Source: Cristatella mucedo
Lineage: Eukaryota > Bryozoa > Phylactolaemata > Cristatellidae
NCBI GenBank assembly: GCA_009760855.2
Contig: WPIO01000056.1
Coordinates: 1,912,501-1,952,500, forward strand
Direction of reading: 5' to 3'
Length of the DNA: 40,000 bases
This document shows, piece by piece, positions 8,757 through 18,924 of this stretch (position 1 is the stretch's first letter; each line of letters opens with the position of its first letter). The notes under the pieces are model-generated. The model did no database searches, was not told the DNA's origin, and saw only the letters and a list, made by a program, of their open reading frames with translations. Position numbers and translations under genes: made by a program.

Positions 8757-8948
8757 GGCTGGTCTGGTCTAGCGGTTAAGGTGCTCGCCCCGACCAAGGT
8801 CTGACTGAGGTCGTGGGCTCGAGCCCCGAGGCATATGTGAAGCGCCTGAATGGAGATTAAGTTCTCTTGGGGCGCTATATAAATGAATTATATTAATTAT
8901 TAATAATAATTATTATTAATTATATTAATTATATTTATTTATATTTAA
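8757..8948 (+). mobile_element. SINE1, intact-looking copy with AT-rich tail
   Basis: The A-box-like tggtctagcggttaagg lies at 8765-8781 and the B-box-like ggctcgagccc at 8816-8826, a tRNA-derived RNA polymerase III promoter. The tail holds the outer stem AGCGCC (8841-8846) and GGCGCT (8871-8876), 24 bases apart, and the inner hairpin GAGA-TTAAGT-TCTC at 8853-8866. The copy ends in an (ATT/AAT)-rich run to about 8948. It serves as the reference for SINE1. Confidence 0.9.
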
Positions 8949-10204
8949 GGAAGAAATGAAAGCTTCCTTCGTAATAAAAAACTTCGTTGCCTGCGGGCTT
9001 GGTAAATGCAGCTGCTTCTGGCGAAAGACTCAGGCTCGGCGGCAGCACCGGCAGCAGGAGCAGAATAGCAATGGCGGGCAGCAGCCGAAGCCGCGGCGGC
9101 CGAGTGAGCGAGCGTCGATGGCTGGCCGCCAGCTCAATAGCCTGGCAGTTGGCGTCCAGTCCCGGCAGCTAGTGGCTCAAGCCAGGGGTGGGCAGGGGGG
9201 AGCATCTGCTACCCCCTGCCTAGAGGCACCGTCGGGCTAATCCCACAATTTTCAATCCACGCAATCGCGAGCTCGAGGGTAGGAGAGCATGCTTTTGATC
9301 TGCTGAGTTGAAATAAGAGAGGCGACGAGTGAGCCCGACTGCCGGGTGCCGACTGCCAGCACACAGTCCGACTGCCGTCGGACTGTGTGCTAGCTAGCTA
9401 GCATCTACTGAGCTTTCTCAGTTCAACCCCGCGGATCAGAAACTGCGGTCGTACCACTCCTTCACGCACGATTGCGGCACGAATGCTCAGCTTCGTTCGC
9501 GTTGTGCTGCGACCGTGCTGCCGACTCTCGGGAACGACAGTACTTCCGGCAAGCACAGCGTCGCGCAGTCGTCTCTCGCTCTTCGACTTTCTTGGCTTTC
9601 ACTCTATCGTGGTTTTTTAAATACGCTCAAATAGATAAATACGTTAAATGCATTCGTTAAAAAGTTGATCGAAATAGTGAAAATGGTACAGCGCGAACTC
9701 GCTTGTCTGAGTCAATAATACATGCCTGTATTACTATTAAAATTAAAGTTACTGTACGCATACGGAACGCGGAAGAAGACGACGCACCTGTTGAAGATAC
9801 TATTCCACCTGACGACTCTCCTACTGAAGTCGGGCCTTCAGAGGAGCAGTAGCCTTGCTCTTCTTTACTGTGCTGTACATCTTTTCATCTTAATCGCTTC
9901 ATCGCCAAACGCACTATTTTCATAGCTTGGTGTTTGTGCGTAAGAATTATGTGTTCGCAATTAAATGTACAATAATAACAATACGATGTTTGTAACGTCT
10001 AATATGTCTTATTTTCTCTTGTTTTTCAAATCTATTTGGTAATACGAGTGTAATGGTGACTACAGAGGTATTATTTCATGTCTGGAGGCCTCTAATAATG
10101 TTAAAAACCATATTTAGAGGGTCATAAAAAGGTCTTTTATGCAAGGTCTTTTATCTCAACTATGAAAATATTCAGCTGATAAATAAAGAAGCCTACTTTG
10201 TGGA
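8949..10204. other. Stretch without genes; one strong hairpin inside
   Basis: About 1.25 kb without a recognisable protein or repeat family member. It holds the perfect 15-bp hairpin at 9358-9391. The AT-rich part from 9660 has no clear structure. Confidence 0.45.
9358..9391. repeat. Perfect 15-bp inverted repeat with 4-base loop
   Basis: The arm AGCACACAGTCCGAC (9358-9372), loop TGCC and the exact reverse complement (9377-9391) form a 15-bp stem. A GCTA tandem follows at 9389-9402. Short direct copies of gactgccgggtgccgactgcc just upstream suggest local duplication. Confidence 0.95.
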
Positions 10205-10288
10205 AATTCACTTATCACGGTAGACTGGAACGGATTAACCACGATAAACGAGGATAAACGCGATAAACGGATTAACCACGATAAACGA
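10205..10288. repeat. GATAAACG-containing tandem repeat
   Basis: The word gataaacg occurs five times, and the longer unit ggattaaccacgataaacga occurs twice. It leads directly into the AT tract. Confidence 0.85.
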
Positions 10289-10319
<31 letters not shown>

Positions 10320-10430
10320 TGAGTCAATATATATATATGAATTATATATATATCGTTTATATATATATATATATATATTTATTTATGTATATATTTATTT
10401 ATTTATAAATATATATATATATATATATTT
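10289..10430. repeat. (TA)n / AT-rich tract
   Basis: Almost pure alternating TA in several blocks separated by gagtcaa, gaat and cgttta. Long AT alternation can extrude cruciforms. It directly abuts the tail of the minus-strand SINE1 at 10431, so part of it may be the expanded SINE tail. Confidence 0.95.
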
Positions 10431-10570
10431 ATAGCACCCTAACAGAACTTAATCTCTATTCAGGCACTTCTCATATGCCACGGGACTCGAGCCCACAACC
10501 TCGGCGGTCAAATACATTCACCTTGACCTTGGCCGAAGCAAGCACCTTAACCACTGGGCCAAAAAGGCAC
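10431..10570 (-). mobile_element. SINE1 copy
   Basis: Read on the minus strand: gcccagtggttaaggtgctt (A-box region), a B-box-like ggctcgagtccc, then catatgagaagtgcctgaat and the GATTAAGTTCTG hairpin with gggtgct. Both outer-stem arms have one CpG-type change (AGTGCC, GGGTGCT), leaving G-T pairs in the stem. Confidence 0.85.
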
Positions 10571-10589
10571 GTAACCGGTGTTAGACCTT

Positions 10590-10985
10590 AATAATAATAT
10601 TATATAATCTCTCTCTCTAGGCGCTTTACATTTGCTGCAAAGGAAGCACGATTAAATGGTTAGTGGTAGCATGCTCAATAAACAACAAGAATAACATATC
10701 ATAATATATATAAACAACAATAAACACTCAATAAACAACAAGAATAACATAAGAATAATATATATATATATATTATAAATGAATTATATATAACACGGTT
10801 AGGGGTGACTTGCACAAGGTCAGCATGCAAGTGTGGTTGGTGGCAGCATGTAACAGTGTCAGCACGAATGAGCACATAAAGGAAAAATCACAAGGACCCA
10901 CTAAATGCTGTCATAAGCAGATGCGTTTTTAGTTTTTTTTTCAAATGTAGACAAGTCAGGAGATATAGACGCATCACAAATAGCT
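10590..10985 (-). mobile_element. LINE-A 3' region, rearranged
   Basis: The plus-strand words ctaggcgctttacatttgct, ttaggggtgac, agcatgcaagtgtggtt and aaggacccactaaatgctgt (allowing small changes) follow the LINE-A 3' UTR order. About 100 bp of (aat)aacaacaagaataacat repeats and TA runs at about 10690-10790 expand the middle. The terminal hairpin is partly lost: the segment between the tail and ctctctctaggcgc is missing. Confidence 0.8.
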
Positions 10986-11287
10986 GTTGAAGCTAGCATC
11001 TCAGAGATCCGGTGCTAACGAGCCGTAGAAGCCGTAGAAGCACATCCAATGTGCCGATCCAATAATAGCAAAGCATGCCAGCAGTAAAAAAAAAATACCC
11101 ATACTTTAGCACTAAGTCCGTGTCGTTAGCGTACAGCTGTGCATTCCAGGGCCACCCAGGGGCTACGTGTGCACCGGACGAGCCTTAAGGTACAACTGAA
11201 CTGACTCGCCATCTCTTCACTAGGCCTTTTATGAGATCTAAGCCATCGACTGCAAAAATTAAATAAGTAAATACTTCATTCGATTGT

Positions 11288-11380
11288 GACATATCCGGTT
11301 CATAAGGATTACAGCTCAGGAACCGCTAGCAATCTCTTGATTTGTCTTAGTCTGGCTGACTTAGCATGCTGACATTTCAA
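11288..11380. repeat. Paralogue of the flanks of the 4725-4893 SINE2 (uninterrupted copy)
   Basis: The sequence gacatatccgg ... agctcaggaac ... ctggctgacttagca ... atttcaat matches 4702-4713 joined to 4903-4976, with the SINE2 absent. The similarity is moderate (clear at both ends, weaker in the middle). The repeat itself was not identified. Confidence 0.45.
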
Positions 11381-12297
11381 TCGTCCGATGTAAGCTCTTG
11401 CCTGCGGAGCAGCCATTCACCAGCATAAGAATCGGCTTTGGGGGAGAATGAACAAAGCTCGAGTCTCCATCAATGTAAGTTTCCCTCGAGCGGACGGCCA
11501 GAGCAGTCATGGAGCTGAGAGGAAGGGGTGGGTTCGAAGTACTTATATTACCCCGCCCACCCACCACATCTTGTCTCCTGATTATGGCAACTTCTTTGAC
11601 AAGTATGCGGTCGAACCACAAATGGCGGTCAATGGCGACGGCGCCCTCCCGCTAAAGGCAGCGGGCCTCTCACGTGACGCTGTCGGTCACAGATCGCAAG
11701 CAGGCCAGCAGCTGCTCGATACTGGAGACTCTAGTTGCAGCACGACTTGCATTCACATCTGACCATGACCTGACCAAGACTTGTTGGTCGTACATTGGAG
11801 ACTTCTGAGGTAGCCGACCGATCAGGAACAGACCCAAAAAGCAACAAAGATGCCGCCTTTAAATATGGCCTTTGAACAATACTGCTGTCATTGTATTGTC
11901 AATTTTCAAAGCTAACAATAAATGTATTTATACTATCATAGCAAACATTGCAACATACTGCTATTAAAAGTGTAAACACTACAGTATTCTATGATTGTCA
12001 TCGAAACAAATGCAATACGTTGGTATGCATTTTCAAAAATCTTATTGTCGAATGTTGATCACCAAAATAATTTCGTGATCAAATTTGACATCAGTGACTC
12101 GATACTCTTTCTCGTCCTCGTCAGTTCAGTTTCTGCCTCCGCTTCCTCCTCTTCTTCTTCTTCTTCCGCTTCTTCGCCATTCGCAGCTGCAGCTACAAGC
12201 TACAAATTCTACCAAACTCGGTTTTGCTTGAGAAAAACCAAAGCTTCTAGCTTGCACGGTTGCGGACTTTGACGTTTCTAAGAAAATATCCGCTTGC
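11381..12297. other. Stretch without recognisable genes
   Basis: A 104-residue open frame (11448-11762, plus) has mixed composition, but it shows no motif and no relatives I recognise. A (TTC)n-like run sits at about 12140-12175. Nothing else is supported. Confidence 0.4.
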
Positions 12298-12708
12298 TCA
12301 GGGAGAGCAACCGTTCAATAAAATTCGAAATCGGCAGCAGGAACTTGGCATCGTTGCAAGCCGATGCTGCTGCGTTACGTTGCGTACGCTTTCGCTTTCA
12401 CTTCTACGCTTCCGCTTTCGCTTCCACGCTTTCGCTTCCGCTTCTACGCTCGGCAACGGAAGGCTGGAATCGTCCATTTTGTCACTATTGTCACCACGGG
12501 CTCGCGATTTCAGCAGGGTGTGAACAGAGGCAGTTTTATCTATGTCCATTTGACCTTCACTTCCATCCTGAATCTTGATGATGGCGGTCTCGAATGCTGG
12601 ACTGTGAAAAATATCTGCACCAATTCCTGGGTACCTATCGAAGTCAATCGATGGAAAGATGCAATCAGCAAATGGAACAGGACTGTGATTTGGCGATGGT
12701 TCCATCAC
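12298..12708 (-). CDS. Unidentified 136-residue open frame, possibly coding
   Basis: The frame starts MMEPSPNHSPVPFADCIFPS and has a mixed, acidic middle (GSEGQMDIDKTASVH) before a Lys/Arg/Glu-rich stretch produced by the hexamer repeat at 12370-12455. It ends at a stop at 12298. The first half looks more protein-like than most frames in the window, and the frame is also open a short way upstream of the ATG. No family is recognised and no splice context is clear. The opposite strand also has protein-like frames in part of this region, so strand and reality are both uncertain. Confidence 0.2.
   Translation of the reverse strand: MMEPSPNHSPVPFADCIFPSIDFDRYPGIGADIFHSPAFETAIIKIQDGSEGQMDIDKTASVHTLLKSRARGDNSDKMDDSSLPLPSVEAEAKAWKRKRKRRSESESVRNVTQQHRLATMPSSCCRFRILLNGCSP
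12370..12455. repeat. Hexamer-type tandem repeat (CGCTTT/CGCTTC)
   Basis: The words cgctttcgcttc, cttctacgcttc and cttccacgctttc recur with a period of 6-12 bases. Translation gives Arg/Lys/Ser repeats in one direction and Ala/Phe/Arg in the other. Confidence 0.8.
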
Positions 12709-13156
12709 GAGCGTGAAGTTCGAGAGTAGCAGATTTAAAATCAGACAAGGAAGGCCACTTTATGCCGACAAATGACGTTTCCTTTCGCTGCTGTGGGGAT
12801 TCATTCGGCAAGCTCGAGGTTCGAATAGCCAATATTGGGCACCAATCACTCAAACATGCCGGTAACTCCAAGCAAGCGAGTCGCATTTCGTTTGACATGC
12901 TGCTCACAGACACAGTCTACAGGACTCCTTGAGCGTAGACAACTTTGATATAAATTTACCAACTAGTTCTGACTCCGATGAGAGAGATTGTGAAAAGCAG
13001 CAGTCTTTGGCTGCCAAATTGAGACGACGGCTGAGGCAACCCAGCAACAGCCCATCAAAGAAACTAGCTGTTGCCGCTTTTGCAGAGCAATTGTCTTCAA
13101 TCAGGCAGACTGCTCGTTCGGCTGTTAGACTGTACCACCGTAGCGTTAAAATATAA
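12688..13156 (+). pseudogene. Possible broken coding sequence of unknown family
   Basis: Three successive frames on the plus strand each look protein-like but do not join. They are GDGSITSVKFESSRFKIRQG ending at about 12775; a frame with SDKEGHFMPTNDVSFRCCGD, LEVRIANIGHQSLKHAG and ISFDMLLTDTVYRTP to 12931; and SVDNFDINLPTSSDSDERD through QQSLAAKLRRRLRQPSNSP to 13156. The switches would need two frameshifts, or introns. The composition (mixed polar residues, no low complexity) suggests former coding DNA, such as an old transposon or a host exon remnant. No family is recognised, and a SINE1 begins directly after it. Confidence 0.25.
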
Positions 13157-13164
13157 TTCATGTA

Positions 13165-13312
13165 TATTTAAAATATAATTCATTTATATAGCGCCCCAAG
13201 AGAACTTAATCACTATTCAGGCGCTTCACATATGCCTCGGGGCTCGAGCCCACGACCTCAGTCAGATCTTGGTCGGGGCGAGCACCTTAACCGCTGGACC
13301 AAACCAGCTCGG
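13165..13312 (-). mobile_element. SINE1 copy
   Basis: On the minus strand it has gctggtttggtccagcggtt, aaggtgctcgccccgaccaa, a B-box-like ggctcgagcccc, catatgtgaagcgcctgaat and the hairpin ending in ggggcgct and atataaatgaatt. The outer stem is intact. It is one of the closest matches to the 8757 copy. Confidence 0.9.
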
Positions 13313-14027
13313 TGTTGCACGGATTAACTCCACATGGCTCACTCATCAAGTAATGGGGCAAACGCCAACAGGAAAACCTGAGGCTCCCTGCCGACCTCTT
13401 TTCCAGGCCATGTATTAAAGAGACCTATATATGTAGAGAACGCAAGTTACACAAATGACCACTAAAAATACGCATCGATAATGCACGAAGGCAAGGAACT
13501 TATCAATAAAGTGGTTTGAATCTTTGAGTTAGTGTCGTCGAATAAACAAGCGGATTTTTTGCACTATAATGTTTCATTTACTAGAGGGTCTTGCACACTC
13601 CATCGGCGAGGTGTCGGCCATCGCTCTGAGCGAGCAGCAACTCAGACCGTAAGAAGATATCAGACAGATCCTAATGTTAATGTCACTGGCTCGGCTGAGA
13701 GAAAGCCACATTTCCCCAATCAGAAAGACGTCGATCTGTTCAGAGACCTTTGTCTTTGGAAGTGAGTCTAACTATGAGCTTCTAATATCTAGGCTCTAAG
13801 AGTAGAACTTTGACAATCCTGGCTCCGCCTCTGGCTGAGGCAGCGCGTTTCTCGGCCAAGGCCAAGGCCAGCAAGGCCAAGGCCAGCTCGTTCCTCGTGC
13901 CCGCAAGGCAGCTTTCCCGTACGGACGTGGCCGACGTGAGGCAAACGGTATCGGAGCTTTGTGTGGATTAGCTGTGCTTGCCGAATGAGCCTCGGCAGCC
14001 GGCTCTAGGCTGCTTGTGCTTTCTATC
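13313..14027. other. Stretch without recognisable features
   Basis: No protein-like frame with a motif was found. A short direct repeat ggccaaggccagcaaggcca occurs at 13855-13890. The 77-residue frame at 13532-13765 has no recognisable relatives. Confidence 0.4.
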
Positions 14028-14389
<362 letters not shown>

Positions 14390-15734
14390 GTCCGAGCAGC
14401 CGGTGCGCTGTTCAGCTGTTCTTTGAACGGCCGAGCCCTGAGATGCGGTAGCCTTGAGCTGTGTGCCGGGTAGGAGGCTCAAGACGTCGAGTGACGAGAT
14501 GGCCTGGGGCGGAGGGCGTGAACCTGGCCGTGGCCGGCATCTTTCGGTTCGATCCGCTCAGGCTCGGAACCTGAAGTGGAAGGCACACCCGAATGGAATA
14601 GCAAGTCCGAGGCCAGTGTACTCGATCGGGCGCCTGCGCTCAGGCGCCCGGGGTCAGGCAGAGGAGCTGGCCGAATGTGGGTCGTTCGGTGCAGCAGGAG
14701 AAAAATGTCAGGAACGAGCGCAACTGACTCAGCGGCGCTCGCTTGCGCATCGGCGATAGATCGCTTCAGGCTCGCCGCCGCCGCCGCCGCCGCTGCCCCA
14801 CGTCCTGCTTCGCTGTGACTCAAACTCGCGCTTCCGGGTCGTCGGGTTCGAGCTGCCGAGCTTACCGGAGGGAGCGGAGAGGAGCGCAGAGGCTCGCGCA
14901 TCCGAGCGAGCGAGCGACGTTCGCATAAAGAGCGGCGACGTCGCATCCGCCGAAATGAAGGAAGGCGAGCCACCCAACCGAGCAACCGAGTGGCCACCGA
15001 AACGCGTGGGCTAAACACTGCTGAGCACCTCGGTGGCTGGTGCGCGTTGGGTTCGCGTCTGCGGCTACTGTCGATGCGCAGCTGTCACCGGACATGCCTG
15101 TGTACCGGGTCTTCCGGAGAGAAACGAGCGAGCTTTCCTGTTTTACTAACTTGTCGAATTCTCTGGCCATTTGGCCGCCGCCCGAGCGTTGGCTCCGGTG
15201 AGTGCACTCTGAATGACAATGAGTCGTCACCACCATCCGCCCGGGTTCGACTTCGGTGACCGGCTGGATGCGCCTATTCCCTTTCAGAGTAAAAAAAATG
15301 GTCGACGGCAGTCGATAATGGGGACAATTGGGGCTCAATTTGCACGCTCGGCCGATTCGGCTGCCGGCGGCTACCTTCACAAACTTTAGGCAGACAAATT
15401 GTCCAGCACGTCTTCTCTCGCGGTGGGTGGAATTCACCTCGACTTCTACCCGCCTCGACAGCCGGCACGCACGCACGCTCACCCGACCCGAGCGAATCCT
15501 TACCGTGAGAGAGTCGCCATAAGACCTCGTGAGCCCCATTGCTTCTCTCCAGCCGTAGGTTGACAAAGCGTTGGCGCCAATAGAGGCAATAGATTACTGC
15601 AATTCCTGCTTTGGCCGCGCTGCCGAAAAAAGCCACTAAGCCTGTGCAGGGGTGATGAATATGGCTGCTAGTCCGGTCAACAAATCCCAGAGGCTCAGCC
15701 ATGCGTCTCCTTTGTTGAAGGAGCTTCGATGGCT
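14390..15734. other. GC/CpG-rich block without a supported gene
   Basis: Overlapping frames occur on both strands, for example 179 and 234 residues on the minus strand at 14479-15018 and 14862-15566. They have Arg/Ser/Ala-rich composition and no motif. A (GCC)n run at 14774-14795 gives poly-Ala. The inverted repeat gggcgcctgcgctcaggcgccc lies at about 14629-14650. It may be a CpG-rich regulatory block, but there is no direct evidence for that. Confidence 0.35.
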
Positions 15735-16225
15735 TCGATGGTTGATCGACGTGTCCAGAGTGAAATTCTTACACTGACCCACAAGGCCCGCTATGACTTG
15801 GCTCCCTCATACCGAGCTGAACCGTTGCACCAGTTTCAGCTTCCACGTGCCCCCAGGTCCTGTATAGACAATAAATTAGGCGTTTCATTCCTCCCCTTAA
15901 AGACCATTGACGACAGAAGCTTTTTCTCTGCAGGTCCTAGGCTGTGGAACTCGTTTCCACAATTCTGAGGCAATGGCATGTGCTCTCCTGCTGCCAACTG
16001 TGGCATATCCAATACAGCCGTCCTAAGCTGCTACTTCCACGCTACTCACTACCTCAACTGCTCTCCTGACTCTGCAATGCTTCCCACTTTCTTTTTGTTG
16101 CGTGAGATGAAGTCTATTTTCTATTGCATGCGTACCGAAAGCCAGTAACGCTTTGGTGTGCACTATAGACAACTCTCTTGCCTAATACCCACTTCGTCTT
16201 TGTGGCTTTGTAAAGCTACAGACGG
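15735..16225 (+). mobile_element. LINE-B 3' end with RT C-terminus
   Basis: A frame open from about 15729 gives RYDLAPSYRAEPL, RAPRSCIDNKLG and DDRSFFSAGPRLWNSFPQF, then a stop at 15968. The G-P-R-L-W-N-S-x-P motif closes many CR1/L2-like LINE ORFs. The roughly 250-bp 3' UTR follows, with the segments tggctttgtaaagctacaga and cggagaaatattacattac at the terminus. The same stop (ttctgaggcaatg) occurs in the copy at 25905-27030, so the ORF end is real. The copy is 5'-truncated. Confidence 0.85.
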
Positions 16226-16229
16226 AGAA

Positions 16230-16410
16230 ATATTACATTACTTCAAGATCCTCTCGGCGGCTAATAGTTTTGCAGTTGGCATCACACGCTTGCACTGGCC
16301 TGCCTATCCGACCGATTAAGTGCGAGCTCTCGCATCGTCTTTCAGCGAGTTTTAAAGCGCCCAGTCGGACATTTCATTCTCTCAGGATGCTATACAAATG
16401 ACCTGCTATT
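16230..16410 (+). mobile_element. Degraded LINE end with tail hairpin remnant
   Basis: It begins with ttcaagatcctctcggcggc, resembling the F-K-I-L region of a LINE reverse transcriptase, and contains tgcctatccgacc, as in the LINE-C copy at 19330. It ends with ttaaagcgcccagtcggaca ... tctctcaggatgctatacaaatg, a decayed form of the shared tail. The element is small and internally deleted. Confidence 0.5.
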
Positions 16411-17047
16411 ATTCTTCTTATTATCATTAATGCTTGTCGCCCGATAGCAGCGGCAGCAGCGGCAGGACGACCATGTGTCGGTCGCACGGTCTAGCTTATG
16501 CCCGGGGCTCACCTTTAGGGTGTGGCAGGTGCACGTTCGAGACCATTTTCGAAGATGGATTTTAGCGCTAGGTTGGGGAATCAAAGTACCTCGTTGATTT
16601 CCCCGTCCGTCGAAAGAGGAACAAGAAGCCGGCTCCGGAGCACACTGCTGCTGCTGCTGCCGCAGCTTCTGCTGGAGCTGCCGCAGCTTCTGCTGCTTTT
16701 GCACTTGGGGCCACCACCCTTGCATAGAAAGGATGAAGGTCACCAATGAAAGTCACACATTTGCCTCCTTTGCAATTCGAAGCGACGGCTGCTGGATGCT
16801 GTCAGGAAGCCCTACCATTCTACCTCAACCCTTCGCCAGCGAGCGTTCAGAGCGGTTTTGTTGCCGGTTTCCTTGATAGGGCTAGCGCTTGAGCGTTCGT
16901 GGTCAGTGCCCCGGTGCAGATCAAGGAGCTAGGAGCAAGGCCAAACCTCGTTGCCTTCCTCGTTGCCCGGGAGATGAAGGATATGTGGATCACGTCGATC
17001 TAAGCGATCTAAGCCTGAGGCTTTTTGGCACCCTCCCCAGCCTGTGG
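16411..17047. other. Stretch without recognisable genes
   Basis: It contains an interrupted CTG/CAG repeat at 16648-16705, with ccgcagcttctgctg duplicated. Nothing else is supported. Confidence 0.45.
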
Positions 17048-17205
17048 CAAAATAATATAATATAATATAATTCATTCGTATAACGCCCTATGAGAACTTA
17101 ATCTCTATTCAGGCGATTCACATCTGCCACAGGTTCGAGCCCACGATCTCGGCCAGACCTTGGTCGGGACGAGCACCTTAACCACTGGGTCAAACCAAAA
17201 CAACC
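17048..17205 (-). mobile_element. SINE1 copy with (TATAA)n tail
   Basis: On the minus strand it shows gacccagtggttaaggtgct, a B-box-like gggctcgaacctg, gatgtgaatcgcctgaatag and the GAGATTAAGTTCTC hairpin, then an attatattatatt tail at 17048-17070. The outer stem has changed (ATCGCC against GGGCGTT). Confidence 0.88.
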
Positions 17206-17362
17206 AAAAGGGCTGTTGATCTTTTTTCGGTTCACTCGGCAACAGCTCGAGACCGAAAAGGGGCAAAATTGAAACACAATTGAAGCTCTGTGGCCATATT
17301 GGAACACAATTTAAGACTGTGAAAAACTTGGCTGCTGAGCTATCACTGCTTTGAAACTCAAT

Positions 17363-17363
<1 letters not shown>

Positions 17364-17417
<54 letters not shown>

Positions 17418-17434
17418 AGGAGAGAGAGAGAGAG
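17364..17434. repeat. (AG)n microsatellite
   Basis: About 70 bp of AG with two interruptions (ggag, aagg). Confidence 0.97.
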
Positions 17435-18044
17435 CCTGCACTCGGCATCTGCTTTCTGCTTCACAACAGCACCAGGTTCAGCAAGTCAGTCGTTCAAACT
17501 GTCTGATAATTTTTCTGTCCACTCAATCGCTAAGCTTGCTAGTTCGTCGGCCCAGCGAGGATCCGACTACGCGAGGGTCCGACTCCGCGCTAGCGACGCT
17601 CCGACTCTTCCGGTCAGCTAGTGGCTGAACCCTCTCACTTACGGCACCCTCTGAGACCTCTGCTAGCCACTCTGAATGGCCGGCTACGATTGTGAGGGAC
17701 GCAGTGAGGGACATGCCTAGCAGGATGCTTTTCAAAAAGAAACAGCCAGGCTGGGGCCGGGAAGAAGGGATGGAAGCTTCAGAGCGGCACACAGAGCTCA
17801 GACACTGGCAGGCGCTGTCAAGAGGCGAATAAGATAGGTCGGAAATTAGGCGGCACAGCTGGATGCCTTGCCCAAAGGGACTCATCTGTTATTTCTCGTT
17901 GACTGGTCGACCTCTGTACCGGGGCGGGGAGGCCAGCCTGAGAGTCCCAGTCCTGCTGAGCCAGTGCATGATGGGATACATGATCCTGCTTAATAGCCGT
18001 TGGTTACCGAATAGAAAGAAGACTAGCTGATTAAAAAGCCTCAT
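17435..18044. other. Stretch without recognisable features
   Basis: A 120-residue minus-strand frame (17523-17885) has mixed composition, but no motif is visible and I do not claim it as a gene. A short duplication of cgactacgcgagggtccgac type occurs at 17555-17590. Confidence 0.4.
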
Positions 18045-18200
18045 TTATATAGCGGCAGACGAGCGCTAATGGCACCGCTTGCAATGGGCAATAAGAGATC
18101 GCCCACAGCAGATCTCGAACCCGGGACCACCCGGGCCGTGAAGAGGCCGTGAAGAGCGAACACCTTATCCTGGGCCCAGACCCAGGCTTCAACTGCTGCT
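18045..18200 (-). mobile_element. SINE2 copy
   Basis: On the minus strand it reads gggcccaggataaggtgttc then gctcttcacggcc, a duplicated cttcacggcc, a B-box-like cgggttcgagatctgc, gggcgatctcttattgccca and a tail with gccgctatataaatgaggct. The tRNA-like head and the tail match the copies at 23117 and 23686. Confidence 0.8.
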
Positions 18201-18324
18201 TGAAAATAGGACGAAAGCCAAAGTGAAGTTAAAGCATCAATTTAAGAGCCGAAAAGACTGGGTCTTTTTGACGATTCAGTGTATTATAACTAACCATTGA
18301 TAATGCTTCCTTTACAGCATATTT

Positions 18325-18490
18325 AATGTACCCAGAAAGAGATTGCCTCGAAAGTTCTGTAAGGGTGCTATACAAATGTATTATGTGCATGCTGCCACTA
18401 ACCACACTTGCATGCTGACCCTGTGTATGTCACCCCTAACCGTGTTATTCGTGTTGTTTATCAAGCATGATATTACTCACCATTCACGTG
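18325..18490 (+). mobile_element. LINE-A 3' UTR piece preceded by a decayed tail
   Basis: 18385-18490 has gcatgctgccactaaccaca, cttgcatgctgaccctgtgt and cacccctaaccgtgttattc, the sense 3' UTR of LINE-A. Just before it, cagaaagagattgcctcgaa ... gtaagggtgctatacaaatg is a separate decayed tail. The LINE-A piece lacks its own 3' hairpin. Confidence 0.7.
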
Positions 18491-18924
18491 GGCGGTAGCA
18501 TGCTCAGGCTCTTGGCGTGTGACGGTCTTCATGAACTGCTACTAACATTGGTTGTACCGAGTCGGAACGAGTTGAAAAAGTTACCTTCCGTCAATGGGAA
18601 AGCGCGTGAGACTAAACTTAGGCAATTATTAGCCAATCAGATGTGGTACATCTCGCATGCAACCGGGGTTCAGCCAGGATTGGTCTAACGACGAGATGAC
18701 CTTGAGCCCGTGAGACCCAATCGAGGGAACTACAAAGAGAATGGTCGGGCGATCGCCCCACCAGACATGCCCCCTTCTGGTTTTTCCAACGGTACCAGGG
18801 CCTGCCGCTTCTTTCCCATTTTTTCATGCAGAGGACTGTTGACGTATTTAGCTGCAGCTGCTGCCTAAACATTGACGCCCCGAATCGAACAAGTATGATT
18901 ATAATTGCCATATTGCCAATAATG

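Noticed and set aside
8765-8826. Functional tRNA gene
   Set aside because: The A- and B-box-like words belong to a SINE head; no cloverleaf with a proper acceptor stem and anticodon arm could be formed by eye, and the same head recurs with the same tail.
9389-9402. GCTA tandem as a regulatory site
   Set aside because: Too short and simple to support a function.
14862-15566. 234-residue minus-strand frame
   Set aside because: Looks partly protein-like, but the composition fits the CpG-rich surroundings, no motif was recognised, and frames on the opposite strand are equally open.
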